Both the position numbers and the translations under genes were made by a program. This document shows, piece by piece, positions 17,767-27,229 of a stretch of 64,000 nt of DNA. The notes beneath the pieces are model-generated. The model was not told the DNA's origin, did no database searches, and saw nothing but the letters and a program-made list of their open reading frames with translations. Source of the DNA: Sphingobacterium rhinopitheci (GTDB taxonomy: Bacteria > Bacteroidota > Bacteroidia > Sphingobacteriales > Sphingobacteriaceae); assembly GCF_022627575.1 (NCBI RefSeq), contig NZ_JADEYQ010000006.1:62001-126000 (forward strand), in the 5' to 3' direction. Numbering within the stretch: position 1 is the first letter of the stretch; every line of letters begins with the position of its first letter.

Positions 17767-19023
17767 TTAGAATAATTGTAATTGAGCAGAGTTCAATATT
17801 TTTTTATATTTACTATTTCCTCCTTGTAGGATTTGACCTTTGACAACATCCATACTAGGCGTACCTATTTGAAAGGGCGAATCTGCGTATCGCATAAAAT
17901 ATTTTGCACGATTGAAGGCAATTCCCATTTTTCGAATTTGGTACTCATGTAATCGTCCATATTTCCTAGCCTTAACTATCTTCATAGCCGACTGCCTCCC
18001 TACTCCAGGAATACGTATTATAGCATTGTAATCTGCTGTATTAATATCAATAGGAAAAAAATGAGGATTACGTAAAGCCCAGCTCAATTTGGGATCAATA
18101 TCCAAATCTAATTTTTGAAAGTTAGGGTTCAAAATTTCCTCCAAATCAAAGTTATAAAACCGTAATAACCAATCCGTTTGATAGAGCCTATTTTCACGAA
18201 TCAAAGGAGGTTCAGACCCTATTTGTGGCAATAAAGAATTTGAATTGTTAATAGGAATATACCCGCTATAATACACCCGCTTCAAATTATAATTGCTATA
18301 GAAATCTTTAGCAATAGCCATCACTTCAAAATCAGTCTCTGCTGTCGCGCCTATGACCATCTGCGTACTTTGACCTGCGGGCACAAATTTTGGGACATGC
18401 TTAATTAACTTAGACTCGCCCTTGTAAGCAATCATCTGCTTGTTAATATGCATTAGAGGTTTACGGACAGAATCGTGATCCTTTTCAGGCGCCATTAATT
18501 TTAACCCTTCTTCGGTCGGCATTTCGAGATTTATACTCATCCTATCTACATACAAACCTGCTTCATTAATCATCTCTTCGCTTGCACCTGGAATTGTCTT
18601 CAAATGTATATACCCATTATATCTCTCTTCTAATCGCAATTTCTTAACGATGCGTAGAAGACGCTCCATGGTATAATCGGCATTTTTAAAAATTCCTGAG
18701 CTCAAAAACAAACCTTCAATATAATTTCTTCTATAAAAATTCATAGTCAACTCGACCACCTCATCAACCGTAAAAGCAGCGCGTTGAATATCATTAGACT
18801 TGCGGCTAACACAAAATGCACAGTCGTAAATACAATGGTTCGTCAAAAGAATTTTCAGTAGAGATACACATCTACCATCTTCCGTATAGGTATGACAGAT
18901 ACCTGATTGTGAAGCGTTACCAATCCCTCCATCATTCTTCCGCTTACTGCCACTAGAACTACAGCTCACATCATATTTCGCTGCATCAGCAAGTATTTTT
19001 AATTTTTCTTCAATTCTTTCCAT
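17767..19023 (-). CDS. Putative DNA modification/repair radical SAM protein (TIGR03916-type)
   Basis: 418 residues. The radical-SAM iron-sulfur motif Cx3Cx2C is CIYDCAFC at about residues 61-68. A C-terminal helix-hairpin-helix (IRIPGVGRQSAMKIVKARKYG, split around residues 336-355) suggests DNA binding. The N-terminal YDVSCSSSG and GICHTYTEDGRC segments, with extra Cys, are characteristic of this family. The expected role is SAM-dependent radical chemistry on DNA or a damaged nucleotide, together with the TIGR03915 partner encoded immediately downstream. An exact -7 box (TAATTTTG) lies on the minus strand at 19045-19038. Confidence 0.88.
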   Translation of the reverse strand: MERIEEKLKILADAAKYDVSCSSSGSKRKNDGGIGNASQSGICHTYTEDGRCVSLLKILLTNHCIYDCAFCVSRKSNDIQRAAFTVDEVVELTMNFYRRNYIEGLFLSSGIFKNADYTMERLLRIVKKLRLEERYNGYIHLKTIPGASEEMINEAGLYVDRMSINLEMPTEEGLKLMAPEKDHDSVRKPLMHINKQMIAYKGESKLIKHVPKFVPAGQSTQMVIGATAETDFEVMAIAKDFYSNYNLKRVYYSGYIPINNSNSLLPQIGSEPPLIRENRLYQTDWLLRFYNFDLEEILNPNFQKLDLDIDPKLSWALRNPHFFPIDINTADYNAIIRIPGVGRQSAMKIVKARKYGRLHEYQIRKMGIAFNRAKYFMRYADSPFQIGTPSMDVVKGQILQGGNSKYKKILNSAQLQLF

Positions 19024-19037
19024 AGTAAAAAGTAAAA

Positions 19038-19045
19038 CAAAATTA
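19038..19045 (-). promoter_or_regulatory. -7 element of the radical SAM operon
   Basis: The minus strand reads TAATTTTG, an exact match to TAnnTTTG, 14 nt upstream of the ATG at 19023. A TTTG on the minus strand at 19074-19071 is 25 nt further out, longer than usual, so only the -7 box is claimed. Confidence 0.5.
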
Positions 19046-19180
19046 CTAAAATAATTAGTAAATTAAACTACAAATTTTAGCATTAGAAAAAAATAACTTT
19101 TATAGGTGAATATTTTACATTAAAACCATATTTAGATTCATTTGTTATGTAATTTAGTACTTTATTGAAAATTAATAAAT

Positions 19181-19882
19181 ATGTCCGAAGAGATCGTTAG
19201 GTTAGAAGGAGTAAATAAGATTTATCAAACAGGGGATACTACAATTACCGCTTTAGCTAAAACAGATATTTCCTTTCATGCTAATAAATTAACATTAATA
19301 ATGGGACCCTCTGGGTCGGGCAAAACTACCCTACTTTCTATTTTGGGTTGCGTGATATACCCTACTTCAGGCAAAGTATATTATAAAAATCAAGAAGTAA
19401 CTAAATGGAATGAAGATCAATTAGCCGATTTACGCTTAAAAGAAATAGGATTTGTATTCCAACAGTTCAATTTAATTGAGCCTTTGAATGCACTAGAAAA
19501 TGTAATGCAGCCATTGACATTGCAAAACATAGAAACACATACGGCACGCGAAAGATCTATTAAAGCTTTGGAAGCTGTTGGATTGGGCGAGCGCATGAAA
19601 AATCTACCCAAAAAATTAAGTGGTGGTCAAAAACAACGTGTAGCTATAGCGCGCGCATTAGTATCCGAACCCTCGATGATACTGTGTGATGAGCCTACAG
19701 CATCATTAGATTCAAAAAGTGCAAAAGTAATTATGTCCGAGCTTAAGCAATTATCTCAAACTGGTAAAGCGGTAATTATCGTTACGCACGATCTACGCTT
19801 GAGAGAATTTGCAGATCACATTATATACGTCGAAGAAGGACATGTGTCAACATCTATAAAAAATGAAGAAAATTATAAATAA
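19181..19882 (+). CDS. ABC transporter ATP-binding protein (LolD/MacB/DevA type)
   Basis: 233 residues. Walker A GPSGSGKTT (about 44-52), Q-loop FVFQQFNLI, signature LSGGQKQRVAIARAL, Walker B MILCDEPTASLD and the switch His in IVTHD are all intact. The lineage is that of ATPases serving FtsX-type permeases, not importers. Its last 20 nt overlap the start of the adaptor gene. With the following adaptor, permease and TolC genes it forms a complete tripartite export system. Confidence 0.9.
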   Translation: MSEEIVRLEGVNKIYQTGDTTITALAKTDISFHANKLTLIMGPSGSGKTTLLSILGCVIYPTSGKVYYKNQEVTKWNEDQLADLRLKEIGFVFQQFNLIEPLNALENVMQPLTLQNIETHTARERSIKALEAVGLGERMKNLPKKLSGGQKQRVAIARALVSEPSMILCDEPTASLDSKSAKVIMSELKQLSQTGKAVIIVTHDLRLREFADHIIYVEEGHVSTSIKNEENYK

Positions 19883-20819
19883 TATCTTTCTAATTAGTGC
19901 CTGTATTATGGCCATTTCCACTTCTTCTTGTGGTAACAAAAAGGAGAATAAAGTATATACTCCAAGTACAAGTGAGATTATACAACAAGTAGATACTGTA
20001 ATTGCTATAGGTAAAGTTACTGCAGAAAATGGAACAGCTTTGATCGCTTCCAGCACATCAGCTATGGTAAAGGATATCCTTATAAATGAAGGGGATACAG
20101 TACAAGTAGGCACTATACTTATGAAGCTTTCAAATAAATCAGGCAATATAGATGTTGCTATTGCTAATAGTAAGTTGCAAACAATCCAAGATCAAAATAC
20201 CATTACGCAGAAGGATATAGAAAGAGAGCAAATCAATTTAGCATTTCTAGAACAGAAGTATAAAACATCGAAATCACTCTTTGAGCAAGAAGCCGAAACA
20301 AAAGAAAATTATCTGAATGATGAATCAAATTACCTACAACAGCAGCAGCGTGTTGCAGGTTTAAAAAAGCAATTGCAGGTAAATCAAGCACAAGCAAAAG
20401 AACAAAAACTCAATATTGATAAAACAGCTATTACATTAGAAGACTATACTATTATTGCTCCGCAAGAAGGGATTATAACAAATCTGAACGCTAAGATTGG
20501 TCAAAATGTAAATACGAATGAATCATTGGGTGAAATAATAGACACAAAGAAAATTATTATTGAGGCTGAGGTAGATGAACTTTTTGCGGATCAAATAGCC
20601 GTTGGACAAGAGGTAACATTTATCAATATCAATACCAAACAGAATTTGGGAAAAGGCAAAATTATATACAGTTCGCCCACATTGATGAATAAATCCATTT
20701 TATACGAGACTGCTAATGAAGCTGACGATCGTAGAGTATTGCGTATAAAAATCAAACCTATCACAGGAAAGGAATTATTAATTAATGCGAAGGTAGAATG
20801 TCAAATAAAAATCAAGTAA
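19863..20819 (+). CDS. HlyD/DevB-type periplasmic adaptor lipoprotein
   Basis: 318 residues. Signal peptide with lipobox STSSC, so membrane-anchored by lipid. The adaptor plan is seen: lipoyl half (VKDILINEGDTVQVGTIL), a long alpha hairpin rich in Gln/Glu/Lys (about 95-190, with QDQNTITQKDIEREQ and QQQQRVAGLKKQL), the second lipoyl half (YTIIAPQEGIITNL) and a beta-barrel domain. It bridges the ABC permease and the outer-membrane channel. The start codon is inside the end of the ATPase gene, and the next gene starts 1 nt after its stop. Confidence 0.88.
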   Translation: MKKIINNIFLISACIMAISTSSCGNKKENKVYTPSTSEIIQQVDTVIAIGKVTAENGTALIASSTSAMVKDILINEGDTVQVGTILMKLSNKSGNIDVAIANSKLQTIQDQNTITQKDIEREQINLAFLEQKYKTSKSLFEQEAETKENYLNDESNYLQQQQRVAGLKKQLQVNQAQAKEQKLNIDKTAITLEDYTIIAPQEGIITNLNAKIGQNVNTNESLGEIIDTKKIIIEAEVDELFADQIAVGQEVTFININTKQNLGKGKIIYSSPTLMNKSILYETANEADDRRVLRIKIKPITGKELLINAKVECQIKIK

Positions 20820-20820
20820 T

Positions 20821-21954
20821 ATGTTAGGCTTAGCCTGGAAATTCATACGATTCGATAGAGCGAAAAGTGTTGGGGTCATCACAGCAATAGTAATCAGCAT
20901 ATTCCTAATTGGACAACAATTAAGCTTGCTTTTCTTTTTGATGGGATTGATGGGAAATTTGGTCGGAAATGCTCCTATTCAAGAGGATGAGATATGGGTA
21001 ATCGAAAGGCAGACGGACAATGTGAATGCTTTGAATGTAATAGATCAGCGTCTAGTACAGGAAATCGGTAGCTTACCTTTTATAGCTCAAGCGGAACCTG
21101 TCGTAATAGCATCAGGTCAGGCTACCTTTTTGGATGGGAAGACCGCTGCTGTCACATTAGTAGGCTCTGTAGCACCGTCATTTATGATGGGCCCTATTGA
21201 AAGTAAAATTAAGGAAGGCAATATTGAAGATTTAATGCAGCCATATGCCGTGTCAGCGGAATTTTTCAGTGCCAAGACATGGAGTACAACATTAAGCCTA
21301 GGTAAGGCTATCGAAATCAATGGAAAAAGCGCACAAATTAAAGTAATCACAAAAAATGCACAGGCATTTGGTGCTTCCTTAATGTATACAAGTATTGAAA
21401 ATGCACGATTTCTAGGCAATGTATCGCCAACAAAAATAAGTATCGTTATCGCACGTGTAAAAGATAAAGATCAAAAACAGGAAGTCATCCAACAGATCAA
21501 CACCTTGTATCCAAATCTTAAAGCTTGGGATATAGCCAAGTTACAATCCTCTACCGTAAAAGAAATTCTTATTAGTTCGAATATGGGTATGAGCTTTGGT
21601 ACATTAGTATTATTTGCGATGATATCGGGATTCTTTATTATCGGATTAACATTATATTCGTCCGCATTGGACCGTATCAAAGACTACGGAACATTGAAAG
21701 CAATAGGAGCTAAGAAAGGATATGTAAATAAACTAATCATAGCTCAGGCTTTTTTATATGCTATTATCGGCTACGTAATAGCCATATTCTTATTATATGG
21801 CTTCAAATTTGGCGTTGCTAATTCTGGGTTAGCTATTGATATAACTATTCCATTTGCCTTATTTTTATTATTTGTGACATTATTTATTTCTATAGGAGGT
21901 TCATTATTTGCAGTCCGAAAGATATCCAAACTTGAACCAGCATCTGTTTTTTAA
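20821..21954 (+). CDS. FtsX/DevC-type ABC export permease
   Basis: 377 residues with one N-terminal transmembrane helix (VGVITAIVISIFLIGQQLSLLFFLM), a periplasmic domain of about 200 residues, and three C-terminal helices of the FtsX fold. The conserved cytoplasmic link YSSALDRIKDYGTLKAIGAKKG is present. This topology fits permeases of the DevC/MacB group that export lipids, siderophores, peptides or glycolipids without a substrate pocket in the membrane. The gene lies between the adaptor and TolC genes with 1-2 nt gaps. Confidence 0.87.
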   Translation: MLGLAWKFIRFDRAKSVGVITAIVISIFLIGQQLSLLFFLMGLMGNLVGNAPIQEDEIWVIERQTDNVNALNVIDQRLVQEIGSLPFIAQAEPVVIASGQATFLDGKTAAVTLVGSVAPSFMMGPIESKIKEGNIEDLMQPYAVSAEFFSAKTWSTTLSLGKAIEINGKSAQIKVITKNAQAFGASLMYTSIENARFLGNVSPTKISIVIARVKDKDQKQEVIQQINTLYPNLKAWDIAKLQSSTVKEILISSNMGMSFGTLVLFAMISGFFIIGLTLYSSALDRIKDYGTLKAIGAKKGYVNKLIIAQAFLYAIIGYVIAIFLLYGFKFGVANSGLAIDITIPFALFLLFVTLFISIGGSLFAVRKISKLEPASVF

Positions 21955-21956
21955 TT

Positions 21957-23225
21957 ATGAAAAAAATCATTATATATTTATTAGCCACCCTTCCACTATC
22001 TATTAATGCACAAACATTAAGCATTCAAGAATTGTGGGATAAGCTAAACGAAACAAATATAGCGAGACAAAATCAATTGGAAGTTGAAATTTCAAATCAA
22101 GAATTAGCAATAGAACACTTGAACAAATTTCCAATAGTATATGGAGATATTAATTTACAAAGAAATCTGATAACACCTACAACCCCTGTACCAGCGATAG
22201 CATTTGATCCCTCGGCACAAGAAGGAGCTATATTACCCCTCAAATTCGCGACAAATTGGAATGCCAAAGCAGGAATACAAGCCGAATGGAAATTTTTTGA
22301 CCCAAGTAGAAAAACAACATTACAAGAAAAAAATATTCGTCTAGAAAAGGCACAAATAGAACAAAAACGTAGTGCACAAAATATAAAAAGGGATGCCACA
22401 TTAGCCTATACCAGTATCGTATTGGCAAGCTTACAACATCAAGCTGCCGTAGAAGATTCAATACTATATGAACAAATACTACGTACTACGAAAATACGCT
22501 ATGAGGCTGGCAGAGAGACAACAGAACAATTACTAAATGCGCAACAAGAATATGAGCGCAAAAAAATCCAGCTTTATGAAACATGGTCTATCCTATGTGA
22601 ATCTGACTTGGAATTACAAAAATATATTGAGACAAATACTATAGAAAAGTTGACAACAGGGATAGATGATATAAAAGAGGCTATAAAAGAATACGAGAAT
22701 ATAAACTACGATGCGCAAGTAAATACGCTTGACCTTAAACTAAATGAAAATGAGCGTCAATCCTTCAAAAGACAGCTTTTACCTTCTTTAACATTTAATG
22801 CATATTATGGTGCACAGTTTTTCAACAATAAGCTACACCTATCAAACTCAAACAATTGGTTTGGAAATAGCTACGCTAATGTTGCACTTCGCATTCCTAT
22901 TTCAACCTACTTAATACAAAATCCTACCTTAAATAAAATTAACAGTCAACAAATGCTCAACCAGATAAAATTAGATGATGTTAACAAATTAGATGAGATT
23001 CAACGCAATCAACGAAAACAAAAAATATTAGCTGCAGAGCAAAAAGTAAAATCTTATCAACGTATCGTGGATTTATCAAAGGAAAATTTAGAACAGAAAA
23101 AAATAGAATTTGAATCCGGGAGAATATTATTAAGTGATTACAACCTTATACTAAACAAATATAGCAGTAATCAGAAAGAACTTTGGCAAGCACAATACGA
23201 TTTAATTACAATTTTCGTAAATTAG
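21957..23225 (+). CDS. TolC family outer-membrane efflux protein
   Basis: 422 residues with signal peptide (IIIYLLATLPLSINAQ). Two long helical repeats with OEP character are visible: the first around LAYTSIVLASLQHQAAVEDSI, with YEAGRETTEQLLNAQQEYERKK, and the second near the C-terminus with FESGRILLSDYNLILNKYS. Both carry the Gly-x-x-x-x-x-(D/E)-(L/Y) turn of TolC repeats. It starts 2 nt after the permease stop and ends the export operon. No separate terminator was found directly after it; the next gene has its own -7 box at 23261. Confidence 0.88.
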   Translation: MKKIIIYLLATLPLSINAQTLSIQELWDKLNETNIARQNQLEVEISNQELAIEHLNKFPIVYGDINLQRNLITPTTPVPAIAFDPSAQEGAILPLKFATNWNAKAGIQAEWKFFDPSRKTTLQEKNIRLEKAQIEQKRSAQNIKRDATLAYTSIVLASLQHQAAVEDSILYEQILRTTKIRYEAGRETTEQLLNAQQEYERKKIQLYETWSILCESDLELQKYIETNTIEKLTTGIDDIKEAIKEYENINYDAQVNTLDLKLNENERQSFKRQLLPSLTFNAYYGAQFFNNKLHLSNSNNWFGNSYANVALRIPISTYLIQNPTLNKINSQQMLNQIKLDDVNKLDEIQRNQRKQKILAAEQKVKSYQRIVDLSKENLEQKKIEFESGRILLSDYNLILNKYSSNQKELWQAQYDLITIFVN

Positions 23226-23260
23226 ATATAAAATAGTACGTTTAAATTACAAAAAAAATA

Positions 23261-23268
23261 ATATATTT
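23261..23268 (+). promoter_or_regulatory. -7 element upstream of the stand-alone receiver gene
   Basis: TATATTTG is an exact TAnnTTTG match. A TTTA at 23240-23243 could be a poor -33 element at 17-nt spacing. The start codon at 23386 is about 117 nt away, so the transcript would carry a leader of about 110 nt, in contrast to the leaderless genes elsewhere in the window. Confidence 0.45.
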
Positions 23269-23385
23269 GCAGACACAACTAATAACCAACAGTTTATAAA
23301 AAAATTACTAATAGTTTCTAAAATAAAAAAATAACGGTATATTAGTTAAGTACATCACACCATAACTACTAAAGAATAAGTTAAC

Positions 23386-23856
23386 ATGAAAAACATGGAC
23401 GATAAAATCAACATTTTATATGTTGATGATGAAGAAAACAATCTAATTTCGTTCAAAGCTAATTTTAGGATTAAATATAATGTTTTCACTGCTATAAGTG
23501 GCCAATCAGCATTAGAACTATTAGAGAAAACTAACATTTCCGTAATTATTACAGATCAGCGTATGCCAGAGATGACTGGAGTGGCATTCTTAGAGAAAGT
23601 ATGCGAGCTTTATCCCGACACAATACGCATCCTGCTGACAGGGTACGCGGATATAAGTGCCGTGATAGATGCTGTAAACAAAGGAAAAATCTACCAATAT
23701 CTGAGTAAACCATGGAATGAGAATGAGCTAGATCAAACTATTCAGGATGCCTATGAGCTATATTCTAAAAAACAAGAGACCATGGAGCAATTCTCTAAAT
23801 TGGAAGTAAGTAACGAACAATTAGAGTTTTTATTAAGACAGAGTCTTCTTTCTTAA
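23386..23856 (+). CDS. Single-domain response regulator (receiver only)
   Basis: 156 residues. CheY-like receiver: acidic pair in LYVDDEENN, phosphoacceptor Asp in IITDQRMPEM (about 56), Thr in LLTGYAD and Lys in LSKPWNENEL. The receiver is followed only by a short coiled tail (QETMEQFSKLEVSNEQLEF), so it has no output domain. It resembles the receiver at the N-terminus of the convergent hybrid kinase (shared LYVDDE/LYIDDE, SFKANFR, KPW blocks), which suggests duplication. It may be a phosphate sink or shuttle in that relay. Confidence 0.88.
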   Translation: MKNMDDKINILYVDDEENNLISFKANFRIKYNVFTAISGQSALELLEKTNISVIITDQRMPEMTGVAFLEKVCELYPDTIRILLTGYADISAVIDAVNKGKIYQYLSKPWNENELDQTIQDAYELYSKKQETMEQFSKLEVSNEQLEFLLRQSLLS

Positions 23857-23899
23857 TGGGTTAACCTCCACAAGCTATTTTTACAGACTACAAAAAAAA

Positions 23900-23943
23900 C
23901 ATATCAAAAGCCCTATTTATATAAAAATAGGGCTTTTGATATG
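23900..23943. terminator. 19-bp perfect bidirectional terminator hairpin
   Basis: CATATCAAAAGCCCTATTT (23900-23918) is the exact reverse complement of 23925-23943, with a 6-nt loop. It lies between the receiver gene (stop 23856) and the convergent hybrid kinase gene (stop 23962) and can end transcription from both sides. Confidence 0.85.
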
Positions 23944-23961
23944 TTGTGCATAATTTTTATA

Positions 23962-25053
23962 TTACTTACTCGGTATTGTAATAGTAAAAGTAGTACCGAC
24001 ATTAAGAATCGATTCCAACTTAATATCTCCATTAAGTTTTACCAAAGCATTTTTCACATTATATAAACCTAACCCAGAACCTTGCATTTGACTTGTTGCT
24101 CTAAAGAATAATTTAAATACATTCTGCTTATGTTCATCAGGAATTCCTATTCCATTATCTTTAATTACAATTTTACATAAGCCATTTTCTACATTTATAT
24201 CTAAAATAACCTTCTTATTAGGTTCATTTTTTTGTTGATATTTTATTGAATTAGAAATTAAATTATGAAGAATCAATTCAATTACTGCCTTATCGCATTT
24301 AAACTTACTATTTTGATGCACAGATATTTGAAAATCCAACACATTGGTAGAAGTATAAATCTTATAGTAATTTTCAATATTCGTTGCTAAAAGTTTAAGA
24401 TCTATCTCTTCTAATTTCAACTCACCTCTTCTTAGCAGGTAATAATCTTTTAAACTATCAATATAGGCATCTAATTTGAGAACAGAGTTATTCATCAAAT
24501 CCAGTATATCATATATCTCCTCTAAGTTGTCAAACTCTTTGGCTAACGAAATAGCAGATGATATTCCAACCAATGGATCACGTAAATCATGACTTACACT
24601 GTAAGCGAACTTATCTAGTTCTCGATAGGCTTGTTCTAATTCTTGATTTTTCTTTTCTAGCAAAGAAGTAGCTAAATAAAACTTATTAGCTTCAATAATA
24701 GCAGAAAGAATATCTTCATTTTCCCAAGGCTTGCGAATAAATCTATAAATATTTCCCTTATTAATGGAATCAATTAATATTTCCATGTTTGCATACGCCG
24801 TCAATAAGATGCGTATAGGAGCAGGGAAATCAACTTTAATCCTTTCCAAAAAATTAATACCTAATTCATTAGGCATCATATGATCACAAAAGATAATCCT
24901 AATATTAGGATTCAAACGTAATACTTCCTCAGCCTCAACCGTAGATTGTGCTATATGTACAATACATGACAAACGAAAATTAGCCTTAAAACTTAATAAG
25001 TTATTAATTTCGTCATCAATATATAGAACTTCAATTTCTTTATCCATAAACAA
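23962..25053 (-). CDS. Receiver-histidine kinase hybrid (REC then HisKA/HATPase)
   Basis: 363 residues. The N-terminal receiver (acidic LYIDDEINN, Asp in IIFCDHMMP, Thr in LLTAYAN, Lys in RKPWEN) is joined by a coil to a kinase core: H-box YSVSHDLRDPLVGI (His about 153), N-box LILHNLISNSIKYQQ, G1 DNGIGIPDEHKQ and G2 GSGLGL. There is no transmembrane segment, so it is cytoplasmic and likely a relay kinase whose activity is set by phosphorylation of its receiver. Start may be Met1 (25053) or Met3 (25047). It is the last gene of the five-gene signalling operon, 16 nt after the membrane kinase. Confidence 0.88.
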   Translation of the reverse strand: MFMDKEIEVLYIDDEINNLLSFKANFRLSCIVHIAQSTVEAEEVLRLNPNIRIIFCDHMMPNELGINFLERIKVDFPAPIRILLTAYANMEILIDSINKGNIYRFIRKPWENEDILSAIIEANKFYLATSLLEKKNQELEQAYRELDKFAYSVSHDLRDPLVGISSAISLAKEFDNLEEIYDILDLMNNSVLKLDAYIDSLKDYYLLRRGELKLEEIDLKLLATNIENYYKIYTSTNVLDFQISVHQNSKFKCDKAVIELILHNLISNSIKYQQKNEPNKKVILDINVENGLCKIVIKDNGIGIPDEHKQNVFKLFFRATSQMQGSGLGLYNVKNALVKLNGDIKLESILNVGTTFTITIPSK

Positions 25054-25069
25054 TTATGTACCTAATACA

Positions 25070-27223
25070 TTACACGATTTGATTTACTGGTAGCTTAATA
25101 ATAAAAGTTGTTTTTTCACCTTCTACTGAGCTAACTATCAACTCACCATTATGCTTTAATACCGTGTTATATGCTATTGACATCCCTAAGCCCGTACCTT
25201 CACCCACATCTTTAGTAGTAAAGAATGGTTCAAAAATTTTATTAATGACAGCAGAAGGAATACCAATACCATTGTCTTCGATTAATATCTGCACAAACCC
25301 TTCATCAGCTAATAGAGTACTTTCTATCTTAATAATTCCTCCGGGTTTATTATTAAATTTTTTCTCTACAGCATAAATTCCATTCGTCAGAATATTTAAA
25401 AATACCTGATTCAATTTTCCAGGATAACACTCTATTTGTGGCAAATTACCTAATTTTTTATCTAATTGTATATTCTCAGACAATAAACTTCCAAGAATTA
25501 CCAATGTAGACTCAATTCCTAAATTAATATCTGCCTTCATTACAGCATCTTCGTCTACTCTAGAGAATATACGTAAACTCTTCACTATTTCTGCAGTTCG
25601 ACTCGCTCCATCATGCATACCTCTTAACAAGAAATCAATCTCCGACTTCAAGTAATCAATATCGAGCTCTCTCTTATAACTATCAATTCGAGTTTTTCTA
25701 TCTGAAGCTATCGAATTTTCTTCCAAAGCAACATTTTCAACATAAGAAAAGGCATCCCACACCATTTCTAAGTCACGTTTTAATGGTTTTACATTAGACG
25801 TCACAAAATTAATAGGATTATTAATTTCATGGGCTACTCCAGCTGTTAACTGACCTAAAGAAGCCATTTTTTCAGATTCTACGAGTTGAGATTGTGCTTC
25901 TTTCAAATCATGAATAGCATCTTGAAGAGAATGATTTGATAATTGCAACTCATGCGTACGCTCTTCAATTTTCTCTTCTAATATAATATTTTGCTCTCTA
26001 ATCAATCTGTCATTTTCCCGTAAAGCATTGAATTCTCTTTTCTGAGATTCTTCCTTTTCACGTCTATAAATATTCATTTTATTAGCCAACGCAAATGATA
26101 GTAATAAGGCTTCAATAGAAACACCCAATTGAACTATATAAGTTGTAAGTTGACTATATCTAATAACTCCAATATCCTTAAGTACAAAAACGATTACAGT
26201 AGATAAAAATATACCCCAAGCTATCAAAAATAAATTAGCTACTTTACTGCCTTTTCTTCGCACATAAAATGCAATGTATAACACAAAAAGAGAGCCTATT
26301 CCAGCTACAAAATTCACTAATTTGTAGCCCAATGAAACATCTACAAACAATAATAAAATAGCGACTGCATCTGCAATAATAATAATATTAAGATACACTC
26401 CAAATCGTCTTGTATAATCTTTAATACTTAAAAATGACCGCACAAAAAGTACAGATGCTATACCTGACATTGCGCCAGAAAATGGAACAATATAATTTAC
26501 TATAGCGTAATTTTCATACAAAAACCTATGAAATAACCCTAATACAGCAATTTGTGCAATCGTAACCCATAAGATGTAATTGACGTAATAAAAATACTGC
26601 AAATCCTTTAACGACAGGAATAGGAATAAATTATACAACAGCATAGCCAACATGAAGCCAATAAAAATTCCTGTTCGCAAATCAAACTTTAAAAGATTAT
26701 TTGCTAAATCATCTTTTTGATAAATCGACAATGGAATAAGCAATTGCATATTACTATTCGTTTTGAAGTAATAAGTAACATTATCCCCATATTCCATAAA
26801 AAATTTAAACGTTAAAAACTGATGATCAAACACACGGTTATTCTGTGTTTTATAAGATTCAATACTTATACTATCAACTACAGAGCTGTCTTTTACAATA
26901 TATAATGTAGCTGCGTTGAGCAATGGATTTTCAAGATTCAACACAAGATTTCTACAGTCGGAGTGATTAGAAACAGTAAACTTTAACCAGTAAGTAGAAT
27001 TTGTAATACCAAAGTTCAACACTTCACTATTACTTTCTTCGAACGAAACATTCGACTTCAATAATTGACCTATCGTCAACTTACTTGTTGGATCTTCATG
27101 ATAAGAGATACTCTTACCTATATAATTAGATTTTGCTTCTGTAAAATGAATTATATTAACAGCTTGGCCTTTAAAACAAGCTATTAATAAAATAAAACAC
27201 ATTATAAATCTATAATAGAACAT
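25070..27223 (-). CDS. 7TMR-DISM sensor histidine kinase
   Basis: 717 residues. Signal peptide (about 1-22, ending KGQA), then a periplasmic 7TMR-DISMED2 beta-sandwich (about 30-165; ITNSTYWLKFTVSNHSD is typical), seven transmembrane helices (about 180-385), a coiled coil (EEKIEERTHELQLSN and following), HisKA with H-box LGQLTAGVAHEINNPINFV (His about 465) and HATPase_c with DNGIGIPSAV and GTGLGMSIAYN. DISMED2 domains are thought to bind small ligands, often carbohydrates. No receiver is fused to it. It lies 6 nt after the ThiF-like gene, so the sensor and the enzyme are made together. Confidence 0.9.
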   Translation of the reverse strand: MFYYRFIMCFILLIACFKGQAVNIIHFTEAKSNYIGKSISYHEDPTSKLTIGQLLKSNVSFEESNSEVLNFGITNSTYWLKFTVSNHSDCRNLVLNLENPLLNAATLYIVKDSSVVDSISIESYKTQNNRVFDHQFLTFKFFMEYGDNVTYYFKTNSNMQLLIPLSIYQKDDLANNLLKFDLRTGIFIGFMLAMLLYNLFLFLSLKDLQYFYYVNYILWVTIAQIAVLGLFHRFLYENYAIVNYIVPFSGAMSGIASVLFVRSFLSIKDYTRRFGVYLNIIIIADAVAILLLFVDVSLGYKLVNFVAGIGSLFVLYIAFYVRRKGSKVANLFLIAWGIFLSTVIVFVLKDIGVIRYSQLTTYIVQLGVSIEALLLSFALANKMNIYRREKEESQKREFNALRENDRLIREQNIILEEKIEERTHELQLSNHSLQDAIHDLKEAQSQLVESEKMASLGQLTAGVAHEINNPINFVTSNVKPLKRDLEMVWDAFSYVENVALEENSIASDRKTRIDSYKRELDIDYLKSEIDFLLRGMHDGASRTAEIVKSLRIFSRVDEDAVMKADINLGIESTLVILGSLLSENIQLDKKLGNLPQIECYPGKLNQVFLNILTNGIYAVEKKFNNKPGGIIKIESTLLADEGFVQILIEDNGIGIPSAVINKIFEPFFTTKDVGEGTGLGMSIAYNTVLKHNGELIVSSVEGEKTTFIIKLPVNQIV

Positions 27224-27229
27224 AATCTT

